From the NCBI RefSeq assembly GCF_019443085.1, contig NZ_JAHZIL010000003.1, positions 124,001-188,000 on the forward strand: a stretch of 64,000 bases of DNA, in the 5' to 3' direction. Of this stretch, positions 49,321-58,856 are shown one piece after another. Source of the stretch: Marinobacter sp. F4218. Lineage in GTDB: Bacteria > Pseudomonadota > Gammaproteobacteria > Pseudomonadales > Oleiphilaceae. The notes below the pieces were generated by a model. That model saw nothing but the letters and a program-made list of their open reading frames with translations, made no database searches and was not told the origin of the DNA. The position numbers and the translations under genes are program-made. The stretch's first letter is position 1; each line of letters opens with the position of its first letter.

Positions 49321-50364
49321 CTAGCGGAGCTCCAGGCGGGACTCAAGCATTTGGCCGGCAAACCCTTCACCAAAGGCAACGCCGAGCTGGTCGACAAGGT
49401 CCTGCAACGGCGATTTGTGCCGACTGTAATCCACCAGATTTTCCTTGCCTACGATCTGGCGGGCCACCCAGGACGAGCTACCCAGACCGTCGACCAGACC
49501 CAGTTCCACAGCCTGCTCACCACTCCAGACCAGACCACTGAAAAGCCGGTCATCGTCCGCAAGGCGATCACCACGACCGGCCTTGACCGCCTCAATGAAC
49601 TGGCTGTGAGTGCTCTCGAGAACGTCCTGCCAGAAGGCCACTTCTTCGTCCTGCTCCGGCGAAAACGGATCAAGGAACGCCTTGTTCTCGCCCGCGGTGT
49701 ATAGCCGACGCTCTACACCCACCTTCTCCATGACGCCGGTAAAACCGAAGCCGCCAGCCACCACACCGATAGACCCGACGAGGCTGGCACGATTGGCGTA
49801 AATCTCATCAGCCGCAGACGCTATGTAATAGGCGCCGGACGCTCCGATATCCGAAATCACTGCATACACCTTTTTGTCAGGGTATTCCGCCCGCAGGCGC
49901 TTGATTTCATCGTAGACATAGCCCGACTGCACCGGACTTCCACCAGGACTATTGATCCGCAACACCACAGCAACCGCATTCTTCTCTTCAAAGGCGGAAC
50001 GCAGCGCGCCCACAATATTATCGGCACTGGCCAGCTCATCAGCCGCAATCGTGCCATTCACCTCGATCAAGGCGGTGTGCTTGCCGGTCGCTGTATCGAT
50101 TGTGTCGCCCAGCGGGAACTTGAACAGGAGCAGAAGGGCAATCAGATACCCAAAGGTCAGGAACTTGAAGAAGATGCCCCAACGCCGACTGCGACGCTGT
50201 TCAGACTGAAGCGACATCACCAGCTTTTCAATCAGCTTCCAGTCGCGCCCACTCTCCGGTGGCAAGTTCGGTCCCCTCCGGCCAGCGTGAGGTTTGCCGC
50301 CATCTTCCGGCGCCACGGGCTTGTCACCCCACTCAGGTGTCTTATCGGAATCCCAGTCAGTCAT
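49321..50364 (-). CDS. Membrane-bound S49 family peptidase (SppA-like)
   Basis: This 347-residue protein has a charged cytoplasmic N-terminus of about 60 residues, one membrane segment (FFKFLTFGYLIALLLLFKF) and an S49 protease domain in the periplasm. The nucleophile serine is in DIGASGAYYIAS and the general-base lysine is in GENKAFLDPFSPEQ. INSPGGSPVQSG is the substrate-binding loop. Short SppA forms degrade cleaved signal peptides. The family also includes SohB-like proteases, so the exact role is open. It follows a HAD phosphatase gene. Confidence 0.9.
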   Translation of the reverse strand: MTDWDSDKTPEWGDKPVAPEDGGKPHAGRRGPNLPPESGRDWKLIEKLVMSLQSEQRRSRRWGIFFKFLTFGYLIALLLLFKFPLGDTIDTATGKHTALIEVNGTIAADELASADNIVGALRSAFEEKNAVAVVLRINSPGGSPVQSGYVYDEIKRLRAEYPDKKVYAVISDIGASGAYYIASAADEIYANRASLVGSIGVVAGGFGFTGVMEKVGVERRLYTAGENKAFLDPFSPEQDEEVAFWQDVLESTHSQFIEAVKAGRGDRLADDDRLFSGLVWSGEQAVELGLVDGLGSSSWVARQIVGKENLVDYSRHKSPLQDLVDQLGVAFGEGFAGQMLESRLELR

Positions 50365-50402
50365 GCATACATCCTGTCAGCAACATTATTTTGATTGAAA
50401 CT

Positions 50403-51050
50403 TCAGAGCCCCAGCACACGGCGAAGATCGACCACAGTGTCGACGATGGCGTGGGGAGCATAATCCTCAAGGACGTCGCGCTTGTGCACCCCCCACTCGA
50501 CTCCGATTGACGGCATCCCCAGGCGTTGAGCCATATCCAGATCGTACCGGGTGTCGCCGATCATCACGGCTTCCGTCGGCTCGATTCCGTAAAAACGGAT
50601 AATTTCCTCAAGCATGGCAGGATCAGGCTTGGATCGGGTCTCGTCAGCACACCGGGTGATATCAAAATGGTCACCAAGACCACTGGAAACCAGGGCCATA
50701 TCCAGTCCGCGCCGACTCTTACCGGTGGCAACTGAACAGCCGCACCCCGAACCACGGAGATCGGTGACGACGTCTGCCATGCCATCAAAGACATTTTGCG
50801 GCGTAGTGACCTTGCTGAAGAAATACCGGCCGTAGCCTTCGCGTATGGCGTTCATTTCTTCCCGACTGATTCCGGGATAGAGCTTTTCCAGCGCCTCCAC
50901 CATTCCAAGCCCGATAATATCCCGGTAGGCCTCCCGCTCGAGCTGCGGATACCCCAGATCGGTAGCGGCCTGATGCAGGCTTTCAGCAATGTGCTCGACG
51001 GAATCCACGAGGGTCCCGTCCCAATCAAAAATAACGACCTTGACCTTCAT
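50403..51050 (-). CDS. HAD-superfamily phosphatase (phosphoglycolate phosphatase-like)
   Basis: This 215-residue hydrolase shows the HAD motifs FDWDGTLVDSVEHIA (nucleophile Asp), ATGKSRRGLD, SKPDPAMLEE and MIGDTRYDLDMA. It is like the Gph/YjjG group and, in pseudomonads, a HAD gene regularly follows rluC. Its ATG comes straight after the rluC stop (TAAATG). The substrate is not known. Confidence 0.88.
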   Translation of the reverse strand: MKVKVVIFDWDGTLVDSVEHIAESLHQAATDLGYPQLEREAYRDIIGLGMVEALEKLYPGISREEMNAIREGYGRYFFSKVTTPQNVFDGMADVVTDLRGSGCGCSVATGKSRRGLDMALVSSGLGDHFDITRCADETRSKPDPAMLEEIIRFYGIEPTEAVMIGDTRYDLDMAQRLGMPSIGVEWGVHKRDVLEDYAPHAIVDTVVDLRRVLGL

Positions 51051-52076
51051 TTATCGATTCCTGTTACGCGCTTCGAGCTTTCTGAGCACGTCGTTGAATG
51101 CATCGTCGTAGGGCGCTTCCAGGCGCATCGCCTCTCCGGTTACCGGCAGGGCAAACTCGAGCGCGCGGGCGTGAAGCATGAGCCGCTGACCGCCAATAGC
51201 GCGGAAAGCTTTCAGACTCACATCATCCATATACTTGTCATCACCGGCAATCGGATGACCCGCCCAGGCACTGTGAACCCGGATCTGATGGGTCCTGCCC
51301 GTAATCGGCGACGCCTCCACCAGACTGTAACCCTCATACCGCGCCAGGCAGCGAAAGAGCGTCAGCGAGTCCTTGCCCGCATCATCCACTTTCACCCGAC
51401 GCTCGCCATTGGGCATTTCGTAGCGCAGAAGCGGCACATCCACCCGACCAACCGAATCCGACCAATGGCCCGCGACCAACGCATGATAATGCTTCCGGAT
51501 TCGTTTCTGACGCAACTCATCCTGCAGGTAGCGAAGTGCCGACCGCTTCTTGGCAACCATAATCAGGCCGGACGTATCCCGATCGAGCCGATGCACCAAT
51601 TCCAGGAAGCGAGCCTCCGGCCGCGCGGAGCGCAACACCTCAATCAGACCAAAGCTGAGACCACTGCCTCCGTGCACAGCGATGCCCGACGGCTTGTTAA
51701 CCACCAGCATCTGGTCGTTCTCGAAAACGACCGCAGCCTCCATCACGCCCTGAACCCGACTGCCCGGTGCCACTTGCGCCGGCCTTTCCTTCCGGGTCAC
51801 CGGCGGGATACGGACCTGGTCACCGGCTTTCAACCGGGTATCGGGCTTTACACGCCCCTTGTTAACGCGCACCTCGCCCTTACGCACCACCCGGTAGATG
51901 ATACTTTTCGGCACCCCGCGCAGCTGCGCCAGAAGGAAGTTGTCGACGCGCTGCCCTTCATTGTCCTCATCGACCGTGACCCACTGAACCGCCTGGCGCA
52001 CCTCCTTCCGGCCACCGGAATGCGCTTCGGGCCCCTCATTCCGGGTGGTTTTTCTTGTCGCGGGCTTGCGAGACAT
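51051..52076 (-). CDS. rluC: 23S rRNA pseudouridine synthase RluC
   Basis: RluC makes pseudouridines 955, 2504 and 2580 of 23S rRNA. The 341-residue protein has an S4 RNA-binding domain (about 45-100, GQRVDNFLLAQLRGVPKSIIYRVVRKGEVRVNKGR) and the catalytic domain with HRLDRDTSGLIMVAK, whose aspartate is the nucleophile. ITGRTHQIRVH is also present. AAGGAATTCC precedes the ATG. It is divergent from rne, the same arrangement as in enterics. Confidence 0.95.
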   Translation of the reverse strand: MSRKPATRKTTRNEGPEAHSGGRKEVRQAVQWVTVDEDNEGQRVDNFLLAQLRGVPKSIIYRVVRKGEVRVNKGRVKPDTRLKAGDQVRIPPVTRKERPAQVAPGSRVQGVMEAAVVFENDQMLVVNKPSGIAVHGGSGLSFGLIEVLRSARPEARFLELVHRLDRDTSGLIMVAKKRSALRYLQDELRQKRIRKHYHALVAGHWSDSVGRVDVPLLRYEMPNGERRVKVDDAGKDSLTLFRCLARYEGYSLVEASPITGRTHQIRVHSAWAGHPIAGDDKYMDDVSLKAFRAIGGQRLMLHARALEFALPVTGEAMRLEAPYDDAFNDVLRKLEARNRNR

Positions 52077-52669
52077 GGAATTCCTTAATAGGCGTGTGTA
52101 CGGGATTGAACGGCCACCCGAATACTGTTATATTCCGGCGTGCTCTGCCGTTTGTCTACGGCCTGACGAACTCCAGTCAGAAGCCGGAGCGGCAGAAGTA
52201 TACCGACACTATTCGAGAGTTTGAACGCCGCATACCCAATCATTATCGGGATCGGCGGAGGAAATGCTCCCGGAGCTCCAGGACAGACCGATGACGGCTG
52301 TGAACCTGCCTTCGGGAGAAGTGGAAAACCGTGCGGAAAACCGACGGGCAACATCACGAAGAATCATTGCCACGCAGGGCCGGGCCGTCCAGCTTACGAA
52401 TACGACGTGAGACCCAGGCACCTGAGTGAACCTGAAAACGGATAACATGCGTCAACAGACACGAACCTCACACGACCTCTCGCTGCCTACCGGCAGTCGG
52501 ACAGTCGGTGGTCTCAGACCAAGAGAATCGCACCCCATAAGGGTCTGATTCGTCTGGCCGCCGGCCTGCTCTTGCTGTAGAAGAGCCCCGCGGCACGCAC
52601 ATCCCGCTTCGCTGATGCGATCCCCTCCGGTTTTCTGTCAAAATCAAACGACAGGAACCCTTTCTTTCC
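52077..52669 (+). promoter_or_regulatory. Long structured leader of rne
   Basis: No gene is supported in these 593 bases. From the promoter at 52106-52134 a leader of about 530 nt would precede rne. Several hairpins can be drawn: CTGCCG...CGGCAG enclosing CTGAC-N8-GTCAG (52149-52197), GCTGCC-TACC-GGCAGT near 52490, and CTCTT-N7-AAGAG near 52570. In Escherichia coli RNase E controls its own mRNA through cleavage in a 361-nt leader; a similar role is inferred. Confidence 0.6.
52106..52134 (+). promoter_or_regulatory. Sigma-70 promoter of rne
   Basis: TTGAAC and TATATT are separated by exactly 17 bp. The predicted start is near 52141. The -10 overlaps a minus-strand TATAAC (52127-52132) that could serve rluC. 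Confidence 0.75.
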
Positions 52670-55600
52670 ATGAAAAGAATGCTCATCAATGCAACTCATC
52701 CCGAAGAGTTGCGCGTAGCTCTGGTCGACGGCCAGCGTCTGTTCGACCTCGACATCGAATCCAGCTCCCGCGAGCAGAAAAAAGCCAACATTTACAAAGG
52801 CCGCATTACGCGCGTCGAGCCCAGCCTTGAAGCTGCCTTTGTTGACTTTGGCGCCGAGCGCCACGGCTTTCTGCCTCTGAAGGAGATCTCCAAGGAGTAC
52901 TTCAAGAAATCCCCCGGCCAGATCGAAGGCAAGATCAACATCAAGGATGTGGTATCCGAAGGCCAGGAAGTCATTGTCCAGGTTGACAAGGAAGAACGCG
53001 GCAACAAGGGCGCGGCCCTGACCACTTTCATTTCCCTGGCCGGGCGCTACCTGGTACTGATGCCTAACAACCCTCGCGCCGGAGGTATTTCACGGCGTAT
53101 CGAGGGTGATGAGCGCGCCCAACTCAAAGAGGCCATGAACGACGTCCAGGTGCCCAAATCCATGGGCATCATCGTCCGCACGGCCGGTATCGGGCGAACC
53201 ACGGAAGAACTCCAGTGGGACCTTGATTACCTGGTTCAGTTCTGGGAAGCCATTACCCAGGCCGCCGGCGAGCGCAAAGCGCCGTTCCTGATCCACCAGG
53301 AAAGTAACGTCATTATTCGCGCGGTACGTGACTACCTTCGCCAGGACATCGGCGAAGTACTGATCGACGCCAACGGGGTGTATGAAGATGTCCTCAACTT
53401 CGTTCGCGCCGTCATGCCGACCTTCGAGAACAAGATCAAACTGTACAAGGACGAGATCCCTCTGTTCAGTCGCTACCAGATCGAAGGCCAGATCGAGACC
53501 GCCTTCCAGCGGGAGGTAAAGCTTCCCTCAGGTGGTTCCATTGTCATCGACCCAACCGAGGCCCTGGTCTCGATCGATATCAACTCCTCCCGTGCCACCA
53601 AAGGGCACGATATCGAGGAAACAGCGTTCCAGACCAACCTTGAGGCCGCAGAAGAGATTGCTCGCCAGCTGCGCCTGCGCGATATGGGCGGCCTGATCGT
53701 CATCGACTTCATCGACATGACCCCGGCCAAACACCAGCGGGAAGTCGAGCAGAAGATGCGTGAAGCCCTGGAAATTGACCGGGCCCGGGTTCAGGTTGGC
53801 AAGATTTCCCGCTTCGGCCTGCTGGAAATGTCGCGACAGCGCCTGCGCCCGTCACTCGGCGAGACCCGAAGTGAAGTCTGCCCTCGTTGCGAGGGTCAGG
53901 GCACCATCCGGGGGATCGAGTCCCTGGCGCTGAGCATCATGCGCCTGATCTACGAGGAATCCTCAAAGGAAAAGACGGGCGAAGTCCGGGCGGTGGTTCC
54001 GGTGTCCGTGGCCACCTTCCTGCTGAACGAAAAGCGCAAGCAATTGGCCGACATCGAAGCCCGCCAGGAAGTCAGCGTCGTCGTAGTGCCGGTGCCTCAC
54101 ATGGAGACACCTCACTTCGAAATCCTGCGCATGCGCGACGATGAAACCACACCTGAGCATATCTCCAGCCACCAGGTGGCCCAGGAATACAGCGAGCGTG
54201 AAGAAGAGGTGTTTGAGGCTCCGGCACCCGAGCGTCCGGCACGCGAACAGGCCGCGGTCAAGGCAATCCAACCGAGCGCCCCCGCACCCAAGCCGGCCGC
54301 CAAGCCTGCCGAGCCTCAGGCTCAGGAAGAAGGACTTTTCCGCCGTCTGGGTCGCAAAATCGCCGGTTTCTTTGGCGGTGAGGACGAACAACCGACTGAG
54401 ACCCGCGACAAGAACCGGGCCGTGCGCGAAGATCGCCGGAACCAGGGTCGCCAGGACCGCCGCAAATCCCGGGTTGCCCGCGACGACCAGCGCTCAGCTG
54501 GCAATCGCACCGGAAGCGACCGGCGCCAGGGTGGACAGCCGAGCCGTGGCGACGACAGTCGCGGCCGTGGACGCAACCGTAGCGACGATCAGAACCGCCC
54601 CAACCAGAGCCGACCGGCCGCCGACAAGTCCGGTGACAGCAAAGGCGGTGAAGGTCGCAAAGACGGCCAAGGCAGAGGCCGCGGCCAGGGGCGCAACAAA
54701 CCCCAACGCGAACAGAAGGAGACTCGCGAGCAGAAGGATCAGCAGCAGGGTCCCGCGAAGAAGCCAGCCAGCGCCGAAAAGAGCGCCGGAGGCGAAAAGC
54801 GTGGCAAGCCCCGTCGCCAACGTAGCCGTGATGGTTCTCCAACGGAAACGCCTGCTTCAACGCCGGCAGAACGTAAAGCCGAACGTAGCGAGAAGCATCA
54901 GAAGGACACCCAGCCTGAGCAACCGCTGGAATCCACTGGCAAGCCGGACGTGAAGCAAACCGGGGAGCGCCCGAACGATCGCGCCAAGGCGGCGACGCCG
55001 GAAAAAGCCGATCAGCCGAAGCAGGCCAAAACCGAGCCTCAAGCAACCACGGCGCAAGCTGAAAAAACCGCAGAAGCCAGCGCTGAGAAACCGGCAGAGA
55101 CCAAGCCGGAGACACCAGCAGAAGCCAGGACGGAGAAGCCGGCTGAGCCAAAAGCGGCTGACAAGCCTAAGGCAAAGACCGAGGCGACCAGGGGTGGCGA
55201 AACCACTGCCAAAGAGGTGCCAGCGGGGAAGTCTGAATCGGCAAAAGCCGAGGCCGGCACCAATGCCCGTGCTGACCGAAAGCCGAAGTCGGCCGATAAG
55301 TCAGAGGACCAGTCGGACGCCAACAAGAGCAAGGCCGCAGAGACTGATCAGCCGTCGGCAAAACCCGCAGAAGCCGCTGCCCCCAAAGCCGGCAAGGCGG
55401 ACGCCGAATCAGCCGCCACGACCGGGCAAGCCGCGCCTGCCAAGACGGAAGCAAAGACCGAAACCGAAGCAAAGGCCCAAATATCGCCTTCGGAAAAGCA
55501 GGCCGACGTTGAACCGTCGACTCCGGCCAAGCCGGCACCCGAGGCCAAGCCAAAGGCCGGCACCGAGTCTCCGGAAACCAAAGCGCCTGAGCAGCAGAGC

Positions 55601-55864
55601 CAACCTGAGCAGAAGGCTTCTGATCAGACGGCGCCCGAAACCAGGGCTCCTGAGCCAAAACCCACGACCACGCCGGAACCCGAGTCAAAACAGGAAGGCG
55701 AGAAAGTGGGCAAAACAGAAACTGCCGATGCCGACGAGGCCAAGTCACAGGAACAACCTGCCATTGATGTTCCGGTGACCCCGGGTCGTGCCTACAATGA
55801 TCCAAGAGAAGTCCGCAAGCGCCAACGCGCCGCGGAAGAGGCCAAGAAAGCCGGGAGTAACTAA
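52670..55864 (+). CDS. rne: Ribonuclease E
   Basis: RNase E is the main endonuclease of mRNA decay and rRNA/tRNA processing and the scaffold of the degradosome. The 1064-residue protein has an S1 domain (about 36-120), the DNase I-like catalytic domain with metal-binding D303 and D346, and the Zn-link CPRC at 404-407, numbers identical to Escherichia coli. Residues about 555-572 ([16 protein letters not shown]) form the amphipathic membrane anchor. The next region is Arg-rich for RNA binding, then a long Ala/Glu/Lys/Pro/Thr-rich disordered tail ends in [13 protein letters not shown]. It begins [15 protein letters not shown], the family start. Confidence 0.98.
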   Translation: MKRMLINATHPEELRVALVDGQRLFDLDIESSSREQKKANIYKGRITRVEPSLEAAFVDFGAERHGFLPLKEISKEYFKKSPGQIEGKINIKDVVSEGQEVIVQVDKEERGNKGAALTTFISLAGRYLVLMPNNPRAGGISRRIEGDERAQLKEAMNDVQVPKSMGIIVRTAGIGRTTEELQWDLDYLVQFWEAITQAAGERKAPFLIHQESNVIIRAVRDYLRQDIGEVLIDANGVYEDVLNFVRAVMPTFENKIKLYKDEIPLFSRYQIEGQIETAFQREVKLPSGGSIVIDPTEALVSIDINSSRATKGHDIEETAFQTNLEAAEEIARQLRLRDMGGLIVIDFIDMTPAKHQREVEQKMREALEIDRARVQVGKISRFGLLEMSRQRLRPSLGETRSEVCPRCEGQGTIRGIESLALSIMRLIYEESSKEKTGEVRAVVPVSVATFLLNEKRKQLADIEARQEVSVVVVPVPHMETPHFEILRMRDDETTPEHISSHQVAQEYSEREEEVFEAPAPERPAREQAAVKAIQPSAPAPKPAAKPAEPQAQEEGLFRRLGRKIAGFFGGEDEQPTETRDKNRAVREDRRNQGRQDRRKSRVARDDQRSAGNRTGSDRRQGGQPSRGDDSRGRGRNRSDDQNRPNQSRPAADKSGDSKGGEGRKDGQGRGRGQGRNKPQREQKETREQKDQQQGPAKKPASAEKSAGGEKRGKPRRQRSRDGSPTETPASTPAERKAERSEKHQKDTQPEQPLESTGKPDVKQTGERPNDRAKAATPEKADQPKQAKTEPQATTAQAEKTAEASAEKPAETKPETPAEARTEKPAEPKAADKPKAKTEATRGGETTAKEVPAGKSESAKAEAGTNARADRKPKSADKSEDQSDANKSKAAETDQPSAKPAEAAAPKAGKADAESAATTGQAAPAKTEAKTETEAKAQISPSEKQADVEPSTPAKPAPEAKPKAGTESPETKAPEQQSQPEQKASDQTAPETRAPEPKPTTTPEPESKQEGEKVGKTETADADEAKSQEQPAIDVPVTPGRAYNDPREVRKRQRAAEEAKKAGSN

Positions 55865-55867
55865 CGA

Positions 55868-56410
55868 ATGCTATCCAATTCCGACATCGAAGCGCTGGAA
55901 GACATCCTGTTTGCCGAACCCTGGGGAGACGAAGCCCTGGACTTCTTCGGCCTGCATGGAGTCGTCTGTGCCAGTGTCGTCGGCCCGGCAAAGTTGAGCG
56001 CGGAAGACATCTTCCGCCTCGCCACGGGCACCCAGGCGGTGCCCGGCGGCGAGGTTCCAGAGGTCTTCGCCCGCTGTGTCAAAAAGCTCTCGGAGGACAT
56101 GGCTCATGCCCTGGATATGGGGCAGGCACTCGAGCTTCCGGAACCGGAAGATGGCGACCCCATGAATGCGCTGGAAAACTGGTGCGCCGGGTTCGTGGAC
56201 ACATTCCTGGAGCATGAGGACGAATGGCTGGAAACAGCAAGTGAGGAAGAGACGGCCGATCTGCTCGTGCCTATGCTCACCCTCTCCGGACTGTTTGACG
56301 ACGAGGACTTCCAGAAGGTCCGCAACAGCGACAAACTGTCACGCCAGATGGCGGATGCCATTCCGGATTCTCTTACCGACCTTTACCTGCTGTTCCACGC
56401 GCCGGACTAG
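55868..56410 (+). CDS. UPF0149 (YecA/YgfB-like) family protein
   Basis: This 180-residue acidic protein matches the UPF0149/YecA family: an all-helical fold with FFGLHGVVCASVVGP near the N-terminus and ENWCAGFVDTFLEHEDEW in the middle. The C-terminal SEC-C metal motif of longer YecA proteins is absent, so it is closer to YgfB in size. It starts three bases after the rne stop and is probably cotranscribed. Its own stop overlaps that of the convergent PHP gene (CTAG). The function is not known. Confidence 0.8.
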   Translation: MLSNSDIEALEDILFAEPWGDEALDFFGLHGVVCASVVGPAKLSAEDIFRLATGTQAVPGGEVPEVFARCVKKLSEDMAHALDMGQALELPEPEDGDPMNALENWCAGFVDTFLEHEDEWLETASEEETADLLVPMLTLSGLFDDEDFQKVRNSDKLSRQMADAIPDSLTDLYLLFHAPD

Positions 56411-57285
56411 ACCGGCGCGGGAAACTCCACAGGCGTTGTGAAATGATGCCAGACCGGCTCAAGCCCGTCTGGCATTTTCATGATTTTTCCGAGCTCACAC
56501 CAGGGCGCGCCCGGGAAATGAAAATCGCTACCCTGGGACGCCAGTAGGCCCTCCCGGCGACACAGTTCCGCCAGGAAACCCAGATCTCCACTGGACTGAC
56601 CGGACGTCGAGACTTCAATCGCCCGGCCGCCGGCGCGACGGAAATCGGCCGTCAGTTCCCTCAGTTTCGTGGCTGTCAGCTGATACTTCCGCGGGTGCGC
56701 CAACACGGCAATGCCGCCAGCTACATTGATCCAGCCCACTACCTCCTCCAATTCCGGCCAGTAGGCTTTGACATCACCGGGCTTTCCATTCCCAAGGTGG
56801 CGCTTGAAGGCCTGAGCCGTGTTACTGACCACGTCCGCCTGAACCAGAACCTGAGCGAAATGGGGGCGACCGGGCACATCGCCGCCCGAAACGGCCGTGG
56901 CACGGTCAAACAGATCTGGAACTTTGAGCTTGCTCAACCGGTCGGCAATCATGCGCGCCCTCGCCCACCGATTGTCATTCTGACGCTCCAAAGCTGCCAG
57001 AAACGACTCATCGTCCGGATTAAAATCCAGACCCACAATGTGAATGGTACGGCTCTTCCAGAGGCAGGAGAGCTCAACGCCCGGAATCACTACCAGGCCT
57101 CGCTCACTGGCAGCTGTACGAGCTTCTGACAGACCTGAAATCGTGTCATGGTCGGTCAGTGAAAGATGGGTTACCCCACGCTCCACGGCTCGATTCACCA
57201 GTGCGGAAGGCTCCAGGGCTCCGTCAGAGGCTGTACTGTGGCAATGCAGATCAATGCACAGAGCGGAGGCTTGCGGTATAGTCAC
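56407..57285 (-). CDS. rnm: PHP-domain 5'-3' exoribonuclease, RNase AM-like
   Basis: This 292-residue PHP phosphoesterase has the metal-ligand motifs DLHCHSTASDGALEP, HLSLTDHDTISG, IPGVELSC, AHPRKYQL and QGSDFH. It corresponds to YciV/TrpH, shown in Escherichia coli to be RNase AM, which trims 5' ends of 23S, 16S and 5S rRNA and degrades 3',5'-bisphosphates and short RNAs. The start is a GTG with GGGA upstream. It lies between rne/UPF0149 and the divergent yciI gene. Confidence 0.9.
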   Translation of the reverse strand: MTIPQASALCIDLHCHSTASDGALEPSALVNRAVERGVTHLSLTDHDTISGLSEARTAASERGLVVIPGVELSCLWKSRTIHIVGLDFNPDDESFLAALERQNDNRWARARMIADRLSKLKVPDLFDRATAVSGGDVPGRPHFAQVLVQADVVSNTAQAFKRHLGNGKPGDVKAYWPELEEVVGWINVAGGIAVLAHPRKYQLTATKLRELTADFRRAGGRAIEVSTSGQSSGDLGFLAELCRREGLLASQGSDFHFPGAPWCELGKIMKMPDGLEPVWHHFTTPVEFPAPV

Positions 57286-57415
57286 AGAAAATCCCGAATC
57301 AGTTGGCTGGTCGTCTTACCCGTTTGTTCACCAGTGTACCAGCCAGCCACCGATTCTGTATTACATCCCGTTGCCGGGCCTACGCCCGGCAACCATCGGT
57401 ACAATGGAGAGCTGA

Positions 57416-57715
57416 ATGTACTACGCGATTATCAGCGAGGACGTCGAAAACAGCCTGCCCATGCGTCAGTCTGCGCGGCCTGCACACCTTGAACGCCTGG
57501 AAGCGCTAAAAGCCGAAGGCCGCCTGCTGGTGGCAGGACCTCATCCCGCGATCGACACCCCGGATCCCGGTGAAGCCGGCTTCAGCGGCAGCCTGGTCGT
57601 CGCGGAATTTGACTCCCTCGAAGCTGCCCAGGCCTGGGCCGATGCGGACCCTTACATTGCTGCCGGCGTCTACGAGAAAGTGACCGTGAAACCATTCAAG
57701 GCCGTACTGCCGTAA
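57416..57715 (+). CDS. yciI: YciI-like protein
   Basis: This 99-residue protein has the YCII fold pattern: [13 protein letters not shown], then [25 protein letters not shown] with the conserved His and Asp, and [30 protein letters not shown]. The family is small ferredoxin-like proteins, with a proposed but unproven catalytic His-Asp pair; the role in the cell is unknown. It lies by itself between the PHP gene (divergent) and the SH3 protein gene. Confidence 0.92.
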   Translation: MYYAIISEDVENSLPMRQSARPAHLERLEALKAEGRLLVAGPHPAIDTPDPGEAGFSGSLVVAEFDSLEAAQAWADADPYIAAGVYEKVTVKPFKAVLP

Positions 57716-57840
57716 TTGCCGGCACCAGCCGCATGAGTTTATTGTAATGCGGGTCCGCTTGAATGGCCTATTATCTGTGACAAAATTGCGCCTTTGATTC
57801 ATGACTGCTTTTTAACCGTCTAACTCAGGGATCGTATCCA

Positions 57841-58512
57841 GTGACGCCTTTCCGTCTTCTTATCAGTGTGCTGTTTGTTGTGTCTTCCGTCGCAGTTGCC
57901 CAGGCAAAAACCGTCTGGGTTGATGACCAGCTGTACCTGCCCGTTCGAGCCGGGGCCGGCACCCAGTTCCGGATCATCGAAAATGCCGTTCCGAGCGGGA
58001 CTCCGCTGGAGGTACTGGAAACCACAGAATCCGGTTACACGCGCGTACGCACTCCCAAGGGCACCGAAGGCTGGGTCTCCAGCCAGTATCTGAGCGACAC
58101 ACCGATTGCCGCTGACCGCCTCCAGCGGGCGAATCGCGAACTGGAGCAGACCCGAAACGAGCTGTCGCAGGTGAAGGAACAACTCTCCGAAGTAACCAAG
58201 GAACGCAATTCCCTGCAGAGTTCCGAGTCCTCACTGTCGGATCGCTCTCAGGAGCTGCAGCAAGAGCTTCAACGCATCAAGCGTATCGCGGCGGACTCAA
58301 TCAAGCTGGAGCGCCGTAACCGGGAATTGCGTGAAGAAAATCAAAGGATCCGCAATGACCTGGAAGTGCTGACGGCGGAAAATGAGCGTCTGGAAGCCGG
58401 CAAGGAATCGGATTTCATGTTGCTTGGCGCAGGCCTCGTTCTCGGGGGCGTACTCCTGGCGCTGATCATTCCGATGCTTAAACCAACACGGAAAACCGAC
58501 AACTGGGCCTGA
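57841..58512 (+). CDS. SH3-domain protein with C-terminal membrane anchor (YgiM-like)
   Basis: This 223-residue protein has a signal peptide (1-22, ending VAQA), a bacterial SH3 domain (about 24-88, LYLPVRAGAGTQFRII, VRTPKGTEGWVSSQYL), a long coiled coil (about 95-185) and one membrane segment near the end (LLGAGLVLGGVLLALIIPML). This matches the SH3-and-anchor family to which YgiM belongs, of unclear envelope function. The start is GTG. A PilZ gene follows after four bases, so the two are cotranscribed. Confidence 0.88.
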   Translation: MTPFRLLISVLFVVSSVAVAQAKTVWVDDQLYLPVRAGAGTQFRIIENAVPSGTPLEVLETTESGYTRVRTPKGTEGWVSSQYLSDTPIAADRLQRANRELEQTRNELSQVKEQLSEVTKERNSLQSSESSLSDRSQELQQELQRIKRIAADSIKLERRNRELREENQRIRNDLEVLTAENERLEAGKESDFMLLGAGLVLGGVLLALIIPMLKPTRKTDNWA

Positions 58513-58516
58513 TGCC

Positions 58517-58804
58517 ATGCGGGATTACTCGGAGAAGCGGGACTTTCACCGAATGCAGGTGAACTCAGAGATCGAGTTGACGGATAGCAATGGCGAGAAG
58601 TTTACCGGCATTTGCCGGGACCTCAGCGCCGCTGGAATGCAGCTGTTCGTGAAGCGACCGGTGGCCGTGGGTGAAGAACTGAAAACGCTGCTCCACCCTA
58701 CTGGCGACCAGATCCCGCCACTGGAAACAGTTTGCGAGGTATTGCGCTGCGAACAGGATCGTGAGGGTTACCTGCTGGGCACAACCATTAACGAGGTAAG
58801 CTGA
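58517..58804 (+). CDS. PilZ-domain protein, predicted c-di-GMP binder
   Basis: This 95-residue single-domain protein has both PilZ signature motifs: RDFHR (RxxxR, residues 8-12) and DLSAAG (DxSxxG). Both halves are intact, so cyclic di-GMP binding is expected. The protein has no other domain, so it is likely an adaptor. Its partner is not known; cotranscription with the SH3/coiled-coil membrane protein suggests an envelope role. Confidence 0.88.
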   Translation: MRDYSEKRDFHRMQVNSEIELTDSNGEKFTGICRDLSAAGMQLFVKRPVAVGEELKTLLHPTGDQIPPLETVCEVLRCEQDREGYLLGTTINEVS

Positions 58805-58856
58805 GCAAAAACTGGGCGGAACGCAGTTGCTGCTGTGCTCCGCCGCATTGAGTGCC

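Noticed and set aside
52077..52669. Small open frames in the rne leader
   Set aside because: Candidates of 66-90 codons on either strand lack ribosome sites and recognisable sequence; an RNA leader explains the stretch better.
54258..55991. Two long open frames antisense to the rne tail
   Set aside because: They come from the biased Ala/Lys/Glu/Pro codons of the RNase E tail and have Leu/Arg/Pro-rich low-complexity translations.
56404..56413. Four-base overlap of the convergent UPF0149 and PHP genes at CTAG
   Set aside because: Both genes are intact family-length genes; stop codons sharing CTAG are a common result of compact packing and do not by themselves indicate regulation.
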